Assembly (NCBI GenBank): GCA_964651535.1
Contig: CAZYYE010000002.1
Coordinates: 372,001-436,000, forward strand
Reading direction: 5' to 3'
DNA length: 64,000 nt
From: Terrimesophilobacter sp964651535
Lineage (GTDB): Bacteria; Actinomycetota; Actinomycetes; Actinomycetales; Microbacteriaceae
Part shown: in pieces, positions 1 through 8,293 of the stretch
Layout: each line of letters starts with the position of its first letter
Numbering within the stretch: position 1 is the first letter of the stretch
Notes under the pieces: model-generated
The model's input: the letters and a program-made list of their open reading frames with translations, nothing else
The model's database searches: none
Told to the model about the DNA's origin: nothing
Program-made: the position numbers and the translations under genes

Positions 1-54
1 CCACTAATGAACCAGCCAACGTGAATTTGTCCGTGACCCCGATAGGAATCCATC

Positions 55-1521
55 ATGAAACGCCCTCGCAGCATTGCCCGCCTGATCGGGACGCTCGCGC
101 TCGCGGCAGCCTCCGTCTCCGGCATTGGCGCGAGCGTCTCGGCGAGCTCCCCCGACGACTCCATCGAGGATTTCATCGACAGCGCGATGCCCGCATCCGC
201 GGCACCGGGCGTTGCGTATGCGGTGGTTGCCGATGGCGAGATCGCTTCGGCCGGCGCACGCGGCGTGGTCAAGCTCGGGACCGATACCCCGGTGACGCCG
301 GACACTCCCTTCGTGATCGGCTCGATCACCAAGAGCTTCACGGCGCTCGCCGTCATGCAATTGGTGGAGGCGGGAGAGGTCGAACTGAATGCCGAGATCT
401 CTCGCTACCTGGTCGAGTTCGCCGGCAAGCCCTCCGGTGCCATCACCATCGCACAGTTGCTCAGCCACACGAGCGGCTACTCCACGGGACAAGGAAATGC
501 CGGGCATCCGGATCCCACGAGCAAGCACGATGAGCTGGCTCGCGGTATTGACCAACTGGCTGGTGTGACACCGGCGTACCGGCCAGACGAAAAGTGGGAG
601 TACTCGAACGCGAACTACGTGATCCTCGGACGCCTGATCGAGGTCGCGAGCGGACAGGATTACCAGACCTACGTGACAACGAACATTCTGGAACCAGTCG
701 GCATGGTTCACAGCTTCGTCGCCGACGGCGAGATTCACGAGGACATGGCGACCGGGCACGTTCCCTGGTTCGGCACCAAGCTCCCGGTTTCCGACAACCG
801 AACCGACCGCGCAACAGCCCCACAGGGCGGCGTGATCGCGAGCGCCAGCGACATCGCCCTCTATCTGAAAATGATGATGAACGGCGACGATGACGTGCTG
901 AGCGCCGACGGCAAGGCGCAGATGATGCGCCCCGCCAGTGCGATCTCGCCCAACTACGGTTTCGGCTGGAATGTGGAATCCGACTCCGGTGTGGTCTGGC
1001 ACGCCGGGGTGAGCCCCGGCGTCGAGACTCTTGCGACGATGATTCCCGCCGGCAACAAGGCCGCGATCGTGCTCGTCAATGGCGGGAGCGGAATGGGCTT
1101 CGGAGTAACGGACGAGCTCCAGGTCGGCATCTCCGATCTGGCACTCGGCCTCAACAGCGACGACCCCGGCGCCAGCTGGAACATGCAGGCTCTGTTCGTC
1201 GGCCTCCTGATCCTGCCGATCTGCTACCTGTTCAGCACGGTCTGGGCGTGGTTTCGGCGCGAAAAGATTCGCGCCAAAACCAAGGCGGGTTTTCCCGGCC
1301 TGTTCAGTTTGTGGTTCCCGTTGCTGACCGCCCTCGTCGCCACGTGGATCCTGCTCGTCATGGTTCCGAGCCTGAACGGCACCCCTCTGGGATTCTGGTC
1401 CGTGTTCCAACCCGACGTCGTTCTGGCGTTCGTCACTTCCGCGGTGACCGGCGTGCTGTGGGCTGTGTACCGACTTGCGGTGGCGTATACAGGCCGATCC
1501 GGCAGCGCGGCAGCTGGCTAG
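55..1521 (+). CDS. Serine hydrolase, class C beta-lactamase/penicillin-binding family, with C-terminal membrane segments
   Basis: A 488-residue protein of the class C beta-lactamase/DD-peptidase-like family. An N-terminal signal peptide (about residues 1-30, ending in an Ala/Ser-rich stretch) is followed by the catalytic domain. The nucleophile motif SITK is at residues 90-93, the YSN triad motif at 183-185, and an HAG motif near residue 325 stands in for the usual KTG/HxG. Three or so hydrophobic segments after residue 380 should anchor it, so the active domain probably lies outside the membrane. The family includes esterases, D-aminopeptidases and peptidoglycan hydrolases, so the substrate cannot be named. 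Start chosen at ATG with a weak GGAA upstream. Confidence 0.85.
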   Translation: MKRPRSIARLIGTLALAAASVSGIGASVSASSPDDSIEDFIDSAMPASAAPGVAYAVVADGEIASAGARGVVKLGTDTPVTPDTPFVIGSITKSFTALAVMQLVEAGEVELNAEISRYLVEFAGKPSGAITIAQLLSHTSGYSTGQGNAGHPDPTSKHDELARGIDQLAGVTPAYRPDEKWEYSNANYVILGRLIEVASGQDYQTYVTTNILEPVGMVHSFVADGEIHEDMATGHVPWFGTKLPVSDNRTDRATAPQGGVIASASDIALYLKMMMNGDDDVLSADGKAQMMRPASAISPNYGFGWNVESDSGVVWHAGVSPGVETLATMIPAGNKAAIVLVNGGSGMGFGVTDELQVGISDLALGLNSDDPGASWNMQALFVGLLILPICYLFSTVWAWFRREKIRAKTKAGFPGLFSLWFPLLTALVATWILLVMVPSLNGTPLGFWSVFQPDVVLAFVTSAVTGVLWAVYRLAVAYTGRSGSAAAG

Positions 1522-1528
1522 TTGCGGA

Positions 1529-2131
1529 TCACGTCAACTGAAGTGTTGTCACGCACGTCGGGTCGTCACCCGATGTCGATAGCGGTGCCGTCACCGTCAG
1601 CCCGTCGTGCTCAATCGTGATCGTCGCAGTGATGTCGCGCGGCAGCCAAAATCCCAGAAACCCATTGCTGAATGTGCGGTATGTGTCATTTACCAGCACG
1701 GCGCCATCAGCACCGGTGATGGTGACGTGAACGTCCTCATTTTGCAGCTCGCCGAGGCACGTCGTGAGACTGTGGAAGTAGCACTCGTGCGTGTTTGCCG
1801 CGTACGGGGCAAACGACACGTAGAACTCGTCGGCCGGCATCGGGAGGGACAGCTCCTGACCCCGTCCATCAGACAGGAGCAGAGCGTCTGGTCGAATGGA
1901 TGCGAACAAATCCGCTGGCCGGTCAGCGGTCGGCATGACGTCGAGACGATCAATAATCTGCTTCGCGTCAAGGCCGTTGAGATTGTGCTCGGCGAGCAAG
2001 TTCGCACCATCCGATGACGCTGCCGGGGCACCGTCATCAGACGTTGCGGCACAGCCGGTCAATGCCAGCAGGCTGGCGAAAACGAGGGCGATGGGAGCTT
2101 GCAGGCGGGTCTTCACGGATAGTCCTTTCAT
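1529..2131 (-). CDS. Putative lipoprotein, unknown function
   Basis: A 200-residue protein with a lipoprotein signal: basic N-terminus, hydrophobic stretch and lipobox LTGC with the acylated Cys at about residue 27, followed by a Ser/Asp/Ala linker. The mature part contains one closely placed Cys pair (CYFHSLTTC) and a C-terminal Cys, perhaps disulfides. It should be anchored to the outer face of the membrane. It is convergent with the upstream serine hydrolase, with only 7 nt between stops. No family recognised. Confidence 0.7.
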   Translation of the reverse strand: MKGLSVKTRLQAPIALVFASLLALTGCAATSDDGAPAASSDGANLLAEHNLNGLDAKQIIDRLDVMPTADRPADLFASIRPDALLLSDGRGQELSLPMPADEFYVSFAPYAANTHECYFHSLTTCLGELQNEDVHVTITGADGAVLVNDTYRTFSNGFLGFWLPRDITATITIEHDGLTVTAPLSTSGDDPTCVTTLQLT

Positions 2132-2319
2132 TGCGTCACGGTATGGACGCAGGGCTGATCGGCCATGGGCATGAGGCCGACGAAGATCATGTCAAGTCTA
2201 TCGTCGCCTGGCTAAAGACGGTGCGCCGCTCTACCGTGAAAACTCCGTGATTGTTCCCCCGTCGCATCCTCCACGCACATTCGTCTCAGTCACTGTTTTA
2301 CCTCCATCTACAGTTGAGT
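2132..2319. promoter_or_regulatory. Divergent intergenic region
   Basis: 188 nt between the divergent lipoprotein and alanine-dehydrogenase-like genes. It must hold promoters for both, but I cannot assign -35/-10 pairs with confidence. Confidence 0.3.
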
Positions 2320-3483
2320 ATGAGTAATACGGATTCCACCCCGGAGCTTCTGCGCCTCGGCGTACTGGCTACATCACGCAAGCCGGATGAGCGACGACTG
2401 CCCATCCACCCCGCCCATTTCGAGCGCATCGACGAGGATCTCCGGGCGAACATGATCCTCGAGCGCGGCTACGGGGCCCGGTTCGGCGTCGGCGACGAGG
2501 AACTCGAACCGTTGGTGGGAGGGATACTCGACCGCGACGAAATCATTGCTCGCTCCGACGTCGTGCTACTGCCGAAACCTCAAGCCTCCGATGTCAACGA
2601 ACTGCGCGATGGCCAGACGTTGTGGGGCTGGCCGCACTGCGTGCAGGATCGAAAAATCACCCAGCTCGCCATCGACAAGGGCCTCACGCTCATCGCGTGG
2701 GAAGCCATGAATCACTGGCAGTCCGACGGCGGGTTCGGCCTACACGTGTTTCACAAGAACAACGAACTTGCTGGCTACTGCTCAGTCCTGCACGCACTCC
2801 AGCTCTGCGGGTCAACGGGCGACTACGGCCGCAGGCTCAGCGCTGTCGTGATCGGCTTCGGCGCAACAGCGCGCGGCGCAGTTACTGCGCTGAATGCTCT
2901 GGGCATCCACGATGTTCGCGTCCTGACCAACCGGGATATCGCGGCGGTAGGCGCGCCGATCCCCTCGGTGGACATCATCCAGTTCGAACACAGCGACGAG
3001 GCGCCCTTCGAGAGCACCGTCAACACCGAGGACGGGCCCGTGCTTCTCGCCCCTTACCTCGCTGAGAATGACATCGTCGTGAACTGCACGCTTCAGGATC
3101 CCAACGCGCCACTCACCTACCTGCAAACGGAAGATCTCGACGCGTTCCGCAAGGGCAGCCTCATTATCGATGTGTCCATCGACGAGGGGATGGGATTCAG
3201 CTGGGCGCGGCCAACCTCGTTCGCTGAACCGATGTTCACGGTGGGCGGCTCAACAAATTACTACGCGGTAGATCACAGTCCTTCGCTGCTGTGGAACTCG
3301 ACGACGTGGGAAATCAGCGAAGCGCTGATTCCCTTTCTGCGCACGGTCATGGAAGGCCCGTCGTCGTGGGCTGCGTCCGACACGATCGATCGGGCAATCG
3401 AGATTCAGGACGGCCGCATCCGCAACGACGCAATCCTTACCTTCCAGGGCCGTTCGGTCGCATACCCGTACCCGCCCAATTGA
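2320..3483 (+). CDS. Alanine dehydrogenase/PNT-family protein, N5-(carboxyethyl)ornithine synthase-like
   Basis: 387 residues from ATG 2320. The start is placed where the family's N-terminal beta strand begins (LGVLATSRKPDERRLPIHP, the RRxPxxP element typical of the AlaDH/PNT N-domain); an upstream in-frame start would only add a non-conserved leader. A central Rossmann fold follows (VVIGFGATARGAV, about residues 190-205). The arrangement resembles N5-(carboxyethyl)ornithine synthase and saccharopine/alanine dehydrogenases, which make or oxidise imino-linked amino acids with NAD(P)H. The exact substrate is not readable from sequence. Probably cytosolic and transcribed alone. Confidence 0.7.
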   Translation: MSNTDSTPELLRLGVLATSRKPDERRLPIHPAHFERIDEDLRANMILERGYGARFGVGDEELEPLVGGILDRDEIIARSDVVLLPKPQASDVNELRDGQTLWGWPHCVQDRKITQLAIDKGLTLIAWEAMNHWQSDGGFGLHVFHKNNELAGYCSVLHALQLCGSTGDYGRRLSAVVIGFGATARGAVTALNALGIHDVRVLTNRDIAAVGAPIPSVDIIQFEHSDEAPFESTVNTEDGPVLLAPYLAENDIVVNCTLQDPNAPLTYLQTEDLDAFRKGSLIIDVSIDEGMGFSWARPTSFAEPMFTVGGSTNYYAVDHSPSLLWNSTTWEISEALIPFLRTVMEGPSSWAASDTIDRAIEIQDGRIRNDAILTFQGRSVAYPYPPN

Positions 3484-3584
3484 CGGTCAGAAAGTTTGAC
3501 TAATCAGGCGAACTGGATAGTGCCACGAGTGCTCAATAATTGATCCACGTCTCCTACTTGCGCGATTCCTTCGCGCGGAGTATC

Positions 3585-3604
3585 GTACAACCAAATGGTT
3601 GTAC
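3585..3604. promoter_or_regulatory. Perfect ArsR-type operator overlapping the start codon
   Basis: GTACAACCA-AA-TGGTTGTAC, a 9+2+9 perfect dyad. The ATG of the ArsR gene (3595) is the centre of the right half, so the half-site itself encodes the first residues MVV. A TANNNT box (TATCGT, 3581-3586) lies 8 nt before the ATG, so the transcript may be nearly leaderless and the bound repressor would cover the transcription start. Autorepression is inferred. Confidence 0.75.
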
Positions 3605-3948
3605 TTGAGCTTTCTGATCCTGACGTAGACCGCATCTTCCGTGCACTTGCGGACGCGACTCGGCGCGACATCGTGCGACGCACGCTCAACGCCGACATCT
3701 CGGTTTCGCAGCTGGCTGAGGCGTACGCGATGTCTTTTGCGGCTGTTCAGAAGCACGTTGCCGTATTGGAGGACGCGAGACTCGTGACCAAAGAACCGCG
3801 CGGCCGCGAGCGGATGGTTCGGGGAAATCCCGATCGCATCCGGCAGGCGCAGCTACTGCTCGACCAATTCGAAGCCATCTGGCGATCGCGCATCGGTCGA
3901 CTCGATGACCTGCTCGCGGGCGAAGCAACCACTCAACCGGAAACCTGA
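3595..3948 (+). CDS. ArsR/SmtB-family HTH regulator
   Basis: 117 residues with a single winged helix. The first helix carries the ALADATRRDIVRR signature (about residues 16-28), followed by VSQLAEAYAMSFAAVQKHVAVLEDARLV (recognition helix about 42-62). No metal-binding Cys pair, so it belongs to the non-metal group usually paired with SRPBCC (AHSA1-type) genes, as here: the next gene starts 14 nt downstream. Likely represses its own operon through the dyad at 3585-3604. The inducer is unknown. Confidence 0.88.
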   Translation: MVVLELSDPDVDRIFRALADATRRDIVRRTLNADISVSQLAEAYAMSFAAVQKHVAVLEDARLVTKEPRGRERMVRGNPDRIRQAQLLLDQFEAIWRSRIGRLDDLLAGEATTQPET

Positions 3949-3962
3949 CCGAAAGGCGCACC

Positions 3963-4931
3963 ATGCCCGTCACCACTATCGAGAAGGATCTCGACCAGCT
4001 CACCATCACGATCGTCGCCGACTTCGCAGTGCCGGTGCGCCGACTGTGGGATGCGTACACCGACCCGCGCCAGCTCGAGCAGTTCTGGGGGCCGCCGACG
4101 TATCCATCGAAGTTCTTCCGACACGATGCCGTCGCCGGCGGGCGCAGCGTGTACGCGATGACCGGGCCCGAGGGAGACGTGCACTACGGCTGCTGGGATT
4201 GGACATCAGCGGATGCACCCCGCTCGTTCGAAGTGCTCGACCAGTTCTCGGATTCCGACGGCGTACCGAACACCGAGCTCCCGCCCATGCGCATGACCAT
4301 GGTGTTCGAGGAAACGGTCGACGGCAGCCGCCTGACGGCGACCTCCCACTTCGACACGCTTGAGCAGATGCAGCAACTCCTCGACATGGGAGTTCTTGAG
4401 GGCACGCGCGAGGCGATGTCGCAAATCGATACGGTGCTCGCCGACCTGGCGTCGTTCGCCACCGAACGAGCGACGGAAGCATTCATTCTCAGCGACACTC
4501 AGGTGCGGTTCGCGCGGATCATCCGCGGCACCGTCGACCAGGTCTGGCGGGCGCACAACGACGCTGACCTCATGAAGCAATGGTTGCTCGGACCGGATGG
4601 CTGGTCGATGCCGGTCTGCGAAGTCGCGACCGCCGTCGGCGATAGTTACCGGTACGAGTGGCAGCAGGACGGCGGCGATGGGCACTTCGGGTTCACCGGC
4701 GAACTGCTCGAGTCGGACCCGCCGCACCGTTCGGTGACGACCGAGGCGATGATCGGGTTGGACTCCCCGGCGACGCTCAACGAGTTGACCCTCACCCCGG
4801 TAGAAGGTGGCACGCTGCTTACCCTCGTCATCACCTACGCGAACGCCGAGCAGCGAGATGCGATCCTCGCGACCGGCATGACCGACGGAATGGAAACGAG
4901 CTACCAGCGCCTCGAAACGCTCTTGTCGTAA
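3963..4931 (+). CDS. Tandem SRPBCC (AHSA1-like) domain protein
   Basis: 322 residues containing two START/SRPBCC folds. Domain 1 begins near residue 10 (VPVRRLWDAYTDPRQLEQFWGP) and domain 2 near residue 178 (GTVDQVWRAHNDADLMKQWLLGP). Each repeats the WxxxTDP...QxxxWxGP-type element of the AHSA1 family, a hydrophobic-ligand-binding fold. Two domains in one chain is about twice the usual 150-residue length. It is co-transcribed with the ArsR regulator. Ligand unknown; an enzyme or binding role in the cytosol is inferred. Confidence 0.85.
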   Translation: MPVTTIEKDLDQLTITIVADFAVPVRRLWDAYTDPRQLEQFWGPPTYPSKFFRHDAVAGGRSVYAMTGPEGDVHYGCWDWTSADAPRSFEVLDQFSDSDGVPNTELPPMRMTMVFEETVDGSRLTATSHFDTLEQMQQLLDMGVLEGTREAMSQIDTVLADLASFATERATEAFILSDTQVRFARIIRGTVDQVWRAHNDADLMKQWLLGPDGWSMPVCEVATAVGDSYRYEWQQDGGDGHFGFTGELLESDPPHRSVTTEAMIGLDSPATLNELTLTPVEGGTLLTLVITYANAEQRDAILATGMTDGMETSYQRLETLLS

Positions 4932-4998
4932 GTGGGGTCTTGCAGTGGTCGTTGCGGCAGTTCACACTTTTTGTGAGGAACAACGAAAGGACGAGACC

Positions 4999-5106
4999 AT
5001 GGCGCACGGAGACATCACCCACATCGATATTCCAGTGAGCGACTTCGCTGCTGCTGCCCAGTTCTACTCAGAACTGTTCGGTTGGCAGATCGCAGAGGTA
5101 CCGGGG
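4999..5106 (+). pseudogene. VOC/glyoxalase-family gene, 5' piece (interrupted)
   Basis: The first 36 residues of a vicinal-oxygen-chelate protein (ITHIDIPVSD then AAQFYSELFGW and IAEVPG). ATG 4999 is preceded by AAAGGACGAG. Reading then runs into the IS30 terminal repeat and stops at 5145. The missing part (FKAYPMWQAPNKISGG onward) is found 5.5 kb downstream at 10589-10849. It probably belonged to the ArsR/SRPBCC operon before interruption. Confidence 0.85.
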
Positions 5107-5108
5107 GT

Positions 5109-5136
5109 GGCGGTTTCAGGGGGCTATCGCAACACC
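5109..5136. repeat. IS30-type left terminal inverted repeat
   Basis: 28 bp, exact reverse complement of 6364-6391. It contains the last codons and stop of the transposase. Confidence 0.92.
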
Positions 5137-6342
5137 GGTGAGTAGTGCTCCTAGCTTCTCACGCGGGGTCGCCCAGCCCAGAGTCTTGCGTGGACGATCG
5201 TTCAGCATGTCCTGCATCAGCGCGATCTCCTCGTCGGTGACCTGGTTGAAGTTCGTGCCCTTGGGAAAGAAGTCCCGAACCAGGCCGTTCAGGTTCTCGT
5301 TCGTCCCGCGCTGCCAGGGCGAGTGCGGATCACAGAAATACATCTCGCATCCCGTCGCGATCGTGAATCTGCGATGCTGGGCCATCTCCTGCCCTTGATC
5401 CCAGGTGATCGTCCTCACGAACTCGGCGGGCAACGAACGGATCATGCGCTGCATCAACTCGATCACCGTCATCGAGTCCCGAGTCCCGGGAAGCCGTCCG
5501 ATGAGCGCAAATCTGGTCTGCCGCTCGACCAGGGTCACCAGGCCCGAGTTCCCGGGACCGACCACGAGATCCCCTTCCCAATGCCCCGGGACTGCACGAT
5601 CAGCCACCTCGGCGGGGCGATCCGCCAAACGTGCTCCTTCGAGCCAGGGCCGGCTTGACCGGCGGGGCAGCTTGGACTGCGCAACCCGGCCCGTACGCCC
5701 AGACCGGAGTGCTTTCTCGACCGTGAGTTCGTGCCGGAGCGCGCCTTTGCCCTGCACGTAGAGTGCTTGATAGATCGTTTCGTGAGACACCTGCAACTCC
5801 GGATGATCGGGATACTCCACACGGAGCCGCTGCGCGACTTGCTGCGGGGAATGCTTCCGATTCAACCCTGCCACGACTCGGGCACGTAACGCGGGGTCGG
5901 CGAGCTTTCCCGGACGTGGGCGCGGGCGCGCAGCAAGAGCCCGGTAATGCGCGATCTCGGCGACGTACTTCCGGTCGCGCCCATGCCGCACGTGATGCCC
6001 GGTGAGCTCTCGGGACACGGTCGAGGCAGCGACTCCGAGCTCGGACGCGATCCCTCGAATCGATAGGGGCGTCTCAAGAGATCTCGCAGCCTGAATGAAC
6101 GCGCGGTCTGCGAGGGTGGGCCTGTGGTACTTCCGCGGCTCACGCTCCGCTACCGCAGCAGTGAGATCGATCGTGTGAGCACCACCGTGAGAGCCCTGAA
6201 CGAATTCCATACCCACACGTCTACCCCACCCGTTGATCGTGGTTCTGGGGATACCAGTCCTTCGGCTGATCTCGAGCGTGGAATGTCCCTGCACCAAAAG
6301 CTGCAACAGCGGCTCGACCGTGGGCCAGGGCAACAAGTTCAT
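5116..6342 (-). CDS. IS30-family transposase
   Basis: 408 residues, apparently intact. Two helix-turn-helix regions are visible: one at the N-terminus (LEISRRTGIPRTTINGW, about residues 22-38) and one around LSIRGIASELGVAASTVSREL (about 95-115). The C-terminal DDE integrase core shows GHWEGDLVVG (first Asp), ITWDQGQEMAQH (second Asp) and SPWQRGTNENLNGLVRDFFPKGT (Glu), the standard IS30 signature. It acts on the 28-bp ends. Start ATG 6342. Length is slightly above the family's usual 340-400. Confidence 0.95.
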   Translation of the reverse strand: MNLLPWPTVEPLLQLLVQGHSTLEISRRTGIPRTTINGWGRRVGMEFVQGSHGGAHTIDLTAAVAEREPRKYHRPTLADRAFIQAARSLETPLSIRGIASELGVAASTVSRELTGHHVRHGRDRKYVAEIAHYRALAARPRPRPGKLADPALRARVVAGLNRKHSPQQVAQRLRVEYPDHPELQVSHETIYQALYVQGKGALRHELTVEKALRSGRTGRVAQSKLPRRSSRPWLEGARLADRPAEVADRAVPGHWEGDLVVGPGNSGLVTLVERQTRFALIGRLPGTRDSMTVIELMQRMIRSLPAEFVRTITWDQGQEMAQHRRFTIATGCEMYFCDPHSPWQRGTNENLNGLVRDFFPKGTNFNQVTDEEIALMQDMLNDRPRKTLGWATPREKLGALLTGVAIAP

Positions 6343-6363
6343 GACAGCACCTCCGCGTGAAGA

Positions 6364-6391
6364 GGTGTTGCGATAGCCCCCTGAAACCGCC
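6364..6391. repeat. IS30-type right terminal inverted repeat
   Basis: 28 bp, exact reverse complement of 5109-5136. It lies 22 nt upstream of the transposase start, so it may also hold part of its promoter. Confidence 0.92.
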
Positions 6392-6542
6392 TCCTTTGAA
6401 TGATGGGTAGTGCTGGTCGAAACAAGCTCATCGAAGTGAGTGATCCGGCTTCTGCCTCAATGAGCGAAGCTCACGCCCCGACCTTTGTGAAGTTGATCGA
6501 GGGGAATCAGAGGTTTCTCGTGCGCCGATGTTTCATTCGGGG
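6392..6542. other. Short spacer between IS30 and the desulfhydrase gene
   Basis: 151 nt with no credible gene. Less GC-rich than most of the window, like the following two genes. Confidence 0.4.
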
Positions 6543-7571
6543 TCAGAGTTGGATCTCGCGGAGCCGTGGGATGCTCGACCAGATCCGCTTGGTGTAGCTC
6601 GGGTCGAAGATGGCGTGGTAGCCGCCGGTGTGCCAGAAGAGGACTGGGCCTTCGAGCGCACCCTTTCGTGCGAGGTCGATGATCGCTGCTACCGCTTTGG
6701 CGGTGTAGACAGGGTCAACCACGATACCTTCGAGGCGTGCCATCAGATCGATAGCCTCATCAACACCATCAGCCGGCATGCCGTACCCATCGCCAAGGTA
6801 GGCTTCGGTCATCTCAAGATCAGACGATTCAATCGTGATGTGCGGAGCGACGAGCGATGCGGCTTCGTTCGCGAGTCGCAGATAGCTGCCCGGCACGTCT
6901 TCATAAACTTCTCCCGCAACGATGACGCCGAGGATGCGGGTGTCTGCTTGCGCGATTGCTCGGCCGAGGGTGAGACCGGCATGGGTGCTCCCCGCGGAAC
7001 TGGCGTGCACGATTGTCTTGAATGCTGAGCCCTGAGCTTTAATCTGCTCATCGGCTTCGAGGTATGCGCGAGCGAAGCTCGTTGCTCCTCGACCTGTAGC
7101 CGATCCGATGGGGAGGCGGTAGACGTATTCGCCAGCCATTTCCAGCTCGGCGATAACGTCCTCGGTCAACCGAGCGAGTTCCACCCAGGAGACGTCGCCT
7201 ACGAGTCTGAGATTCGCACCGAAGAGGGCATCGAGCAAGAGGTTACCCACCGGCTCCTTCGGCTCATCGTGACACAACACGAGGGTGCACTTCATTCCGA
7301 TCGCCGCTGCCGCTGCCGCTGCCGCACGCGTCGCATTGGAATGACGAGAGCCCTCGGTGACAATATGCGTGGCACCCAGCGCCTTGGCGTTCGCTAGTTC
7401 CATCTCAAGTTTGCGCACCTTGTTCCCCGCGAGGCCCACGGAACCCAGGTCATCGCGCTTGGCCCAGACCTCGATACCGAGTTCCTCGCTCAGTCGAGAC
7501 AGGGGCTGCACGGGCGAGGTGAAGCCGCGGAGGTCGAGACGGGGCAGGTCGATGAGTTGTGAAGCGTTCAT
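6543..7571 (-). CDS. D-cysteine desulfhydrase / ACC deaminase-family PLP enzyme
   Basis: 342 residues. Family markers in order: LPRLDLRGFTSPVQPLSRLSEELG at the N-terminus, WAKRDDLGSVGLAGNKVRKLE with the PLP lysine in GNKVRK (about residue 50), and VTEGSRHSNATRAAAAAAA (substrate/PLP phosphate region). C-terminal YTAKAVAAIIDLA and FWHTGG close the fold. D-cysteine desulfhydrases release pyruvate, sulfide and ammonia; ACC deaminases open the cyclopropane of ACC. The two cannot be separated by eye. It is divergent from a Lrp-type gene, which probably regulates it in response to an amino acid. Carried on the island. Confidence 0.82.
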   Translation of the reverse strand: MNASQLIDLPRLDLRGFTSPVQPLSRLSEELGIEVWAKRDDLGSVGLAGNKVRKLEMELANAKALGATHIVTEGSRHSNATRAAAAAAAAIGMKCTLVLCHDEPKEPVGNLLLDALFGANLRLVGDVSWVELARLTEDVIAELEMAGEYVYRLPIGSATGRGATSFARAYLEADEQIKAQGSAFKTIVHASSAGSTHAGLTLGRAIAQADTRILGVIVAGEVYEDVPGSYLRLANEAASLVAPHITIESSDLEMTEAYLGDGYGMPADGVDEAIDLMARLEGIVVDPVYTAKAVAAIIDLARKGALEGPVLFWHTGGYHAIFDPSYTKRIWSSIPRLREIQL

Positions 7572-7673
7572 GATCCCAAAATGTAGAGAGACTCATGCGA
7601 TTGCACAACCTTGTCTGTTTTTGATATGCAAATGCTCACCAATGCACCTCTGAACTGCGCTATCGTCTGTCAT
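7572..7673. promoter_or_regulatory. Divergent promoter region, desulfhydrase/Lrp
   Basis: 102-nt AT-richer spacer between two divergent starts. Lrp-type regulators usually bind such a spacer. No clean dyad is evident by eye. Confidence 0.4.
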
Positions 7674-8150
7674 ATGTACAGTCTTGATTCAGTTGATGCT
7701 CACATTCTTCTCGCGAGAGATGAGGCTCAGGATGCCTCGCTGATCGAGCTTGGCAATCGTCTGGGGCTTTCCAGGAACACCGTTCATGCCCGGCTGAAGC
7801 GGTTGCGCGAGCACCGGGCACTTGGGGCTCCCAGTTCAGCGTTGGATCCTGCGAGCGTCGGGCGGCCGCTCCTCGCTTTCGTCACCGTGTCGGTTTCTCA
7901 GCAGTCCATCGCCTCGGTGTACGAGGCCATTGCCGCTATACCTGAAGTGGTGGAGGCTCACACGACTACAGGCGATGCTGATCTGATGCTGAGGGTTGTA
8001 GCGCGAGACACGGTTGACCTGCACCGCATCACACAAGCCGTCCAGTCGGCGCCAGGCGTGCAACGAAGCAGCACCTCCATCGCTACGACCGAGGTCATAC
8101 AGCACAGAATGTCCGCTCTTCTTCAAGAGCTCTCGACACGAAGCCGCTGA
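7674..8150 (+). CDS. Lrp/AsnC-family regulator
   Basis: 158 residues from ATG 7674, chosen because the HTH begins directly after it (LDSVDAHILLARDEAQDASLIELGNRLGLSRNTVHARLKRL, about residues 4-42). The C-terminal RAM/ligand domain is present (VTVSVSQQ, then EVVEAHTTTGDADLMLRVVARD and GVQRSSTSIATTEVIQ). It probably senses an amino acid, such as the substrate of the divergent PLP enzyme. Confidence 0.88.
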   Translation: MYSLDSVDAHILLARDEAQDASLIELGNRLGLSRNTVHARLKRLREHRALGAPSSALDPASVGRPLLAFVTVSVSQQSIASVYEAIAAIPEVVEAHTTTGDADLMLRVVARDTVDLHRITQAVQSAPGVQRSSTSIATTEVIQHRMSALLQELSTRSR

Positions 8151-8293
8151 CATGCCGGATGCTGGGGGCTGGTTCAAGACGCTCCGGTCGTTGCGCGAAG
8201 GACCGCAGTTATTCGGCGGCGGATCCTTCGGGGTATCCGTCGGTTAGCTCGATCGCTATATGTCCGACCTAGAAGATCTCAACTTGACCGGGT
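8151..8293. other. Convergent intergenic region
   Basis: 143 nt between the Lrp stop and the methyltransferase stop. No clear terminator hairpin or gene. Confidence 0.3.

Larger units (their letters stand above)
5109..6391 (-). mobile_element. IS30-family insertion sequence (1283 bp)
   Basis: Bounded by perfect 28-bp inverted repeats at 5109-5136 and 6364-6391 (outer end GGCGGTTTCAGGGGGC). One full-length transposase lies between them, and its stop codon is inside the left repeat. The 2-3 bases outside the ends (GGT left, TCC right) are not duplicated, so the present flanks are probably not the original target site. The left flank is VOC-gene sequence and the right flank is island sequence. 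Confidence 0.92.

Noticed and set aside
4..1410. 468-residue minus-strand frame
   Set aside because: Antisense of the serine hydrolase, which has clear SxxK and YSN motifs.
5107..5110. Target-site duplication of the IS30 element
   Set aside because: The bases outside the two ends (GGT and TCC) do not match.
6400..6597. 65-residue plus-strand frame after the IS
   Set aside because: Overlaps the end of the desulfhydrase gene on the other strand, no ribosome site, no homology.
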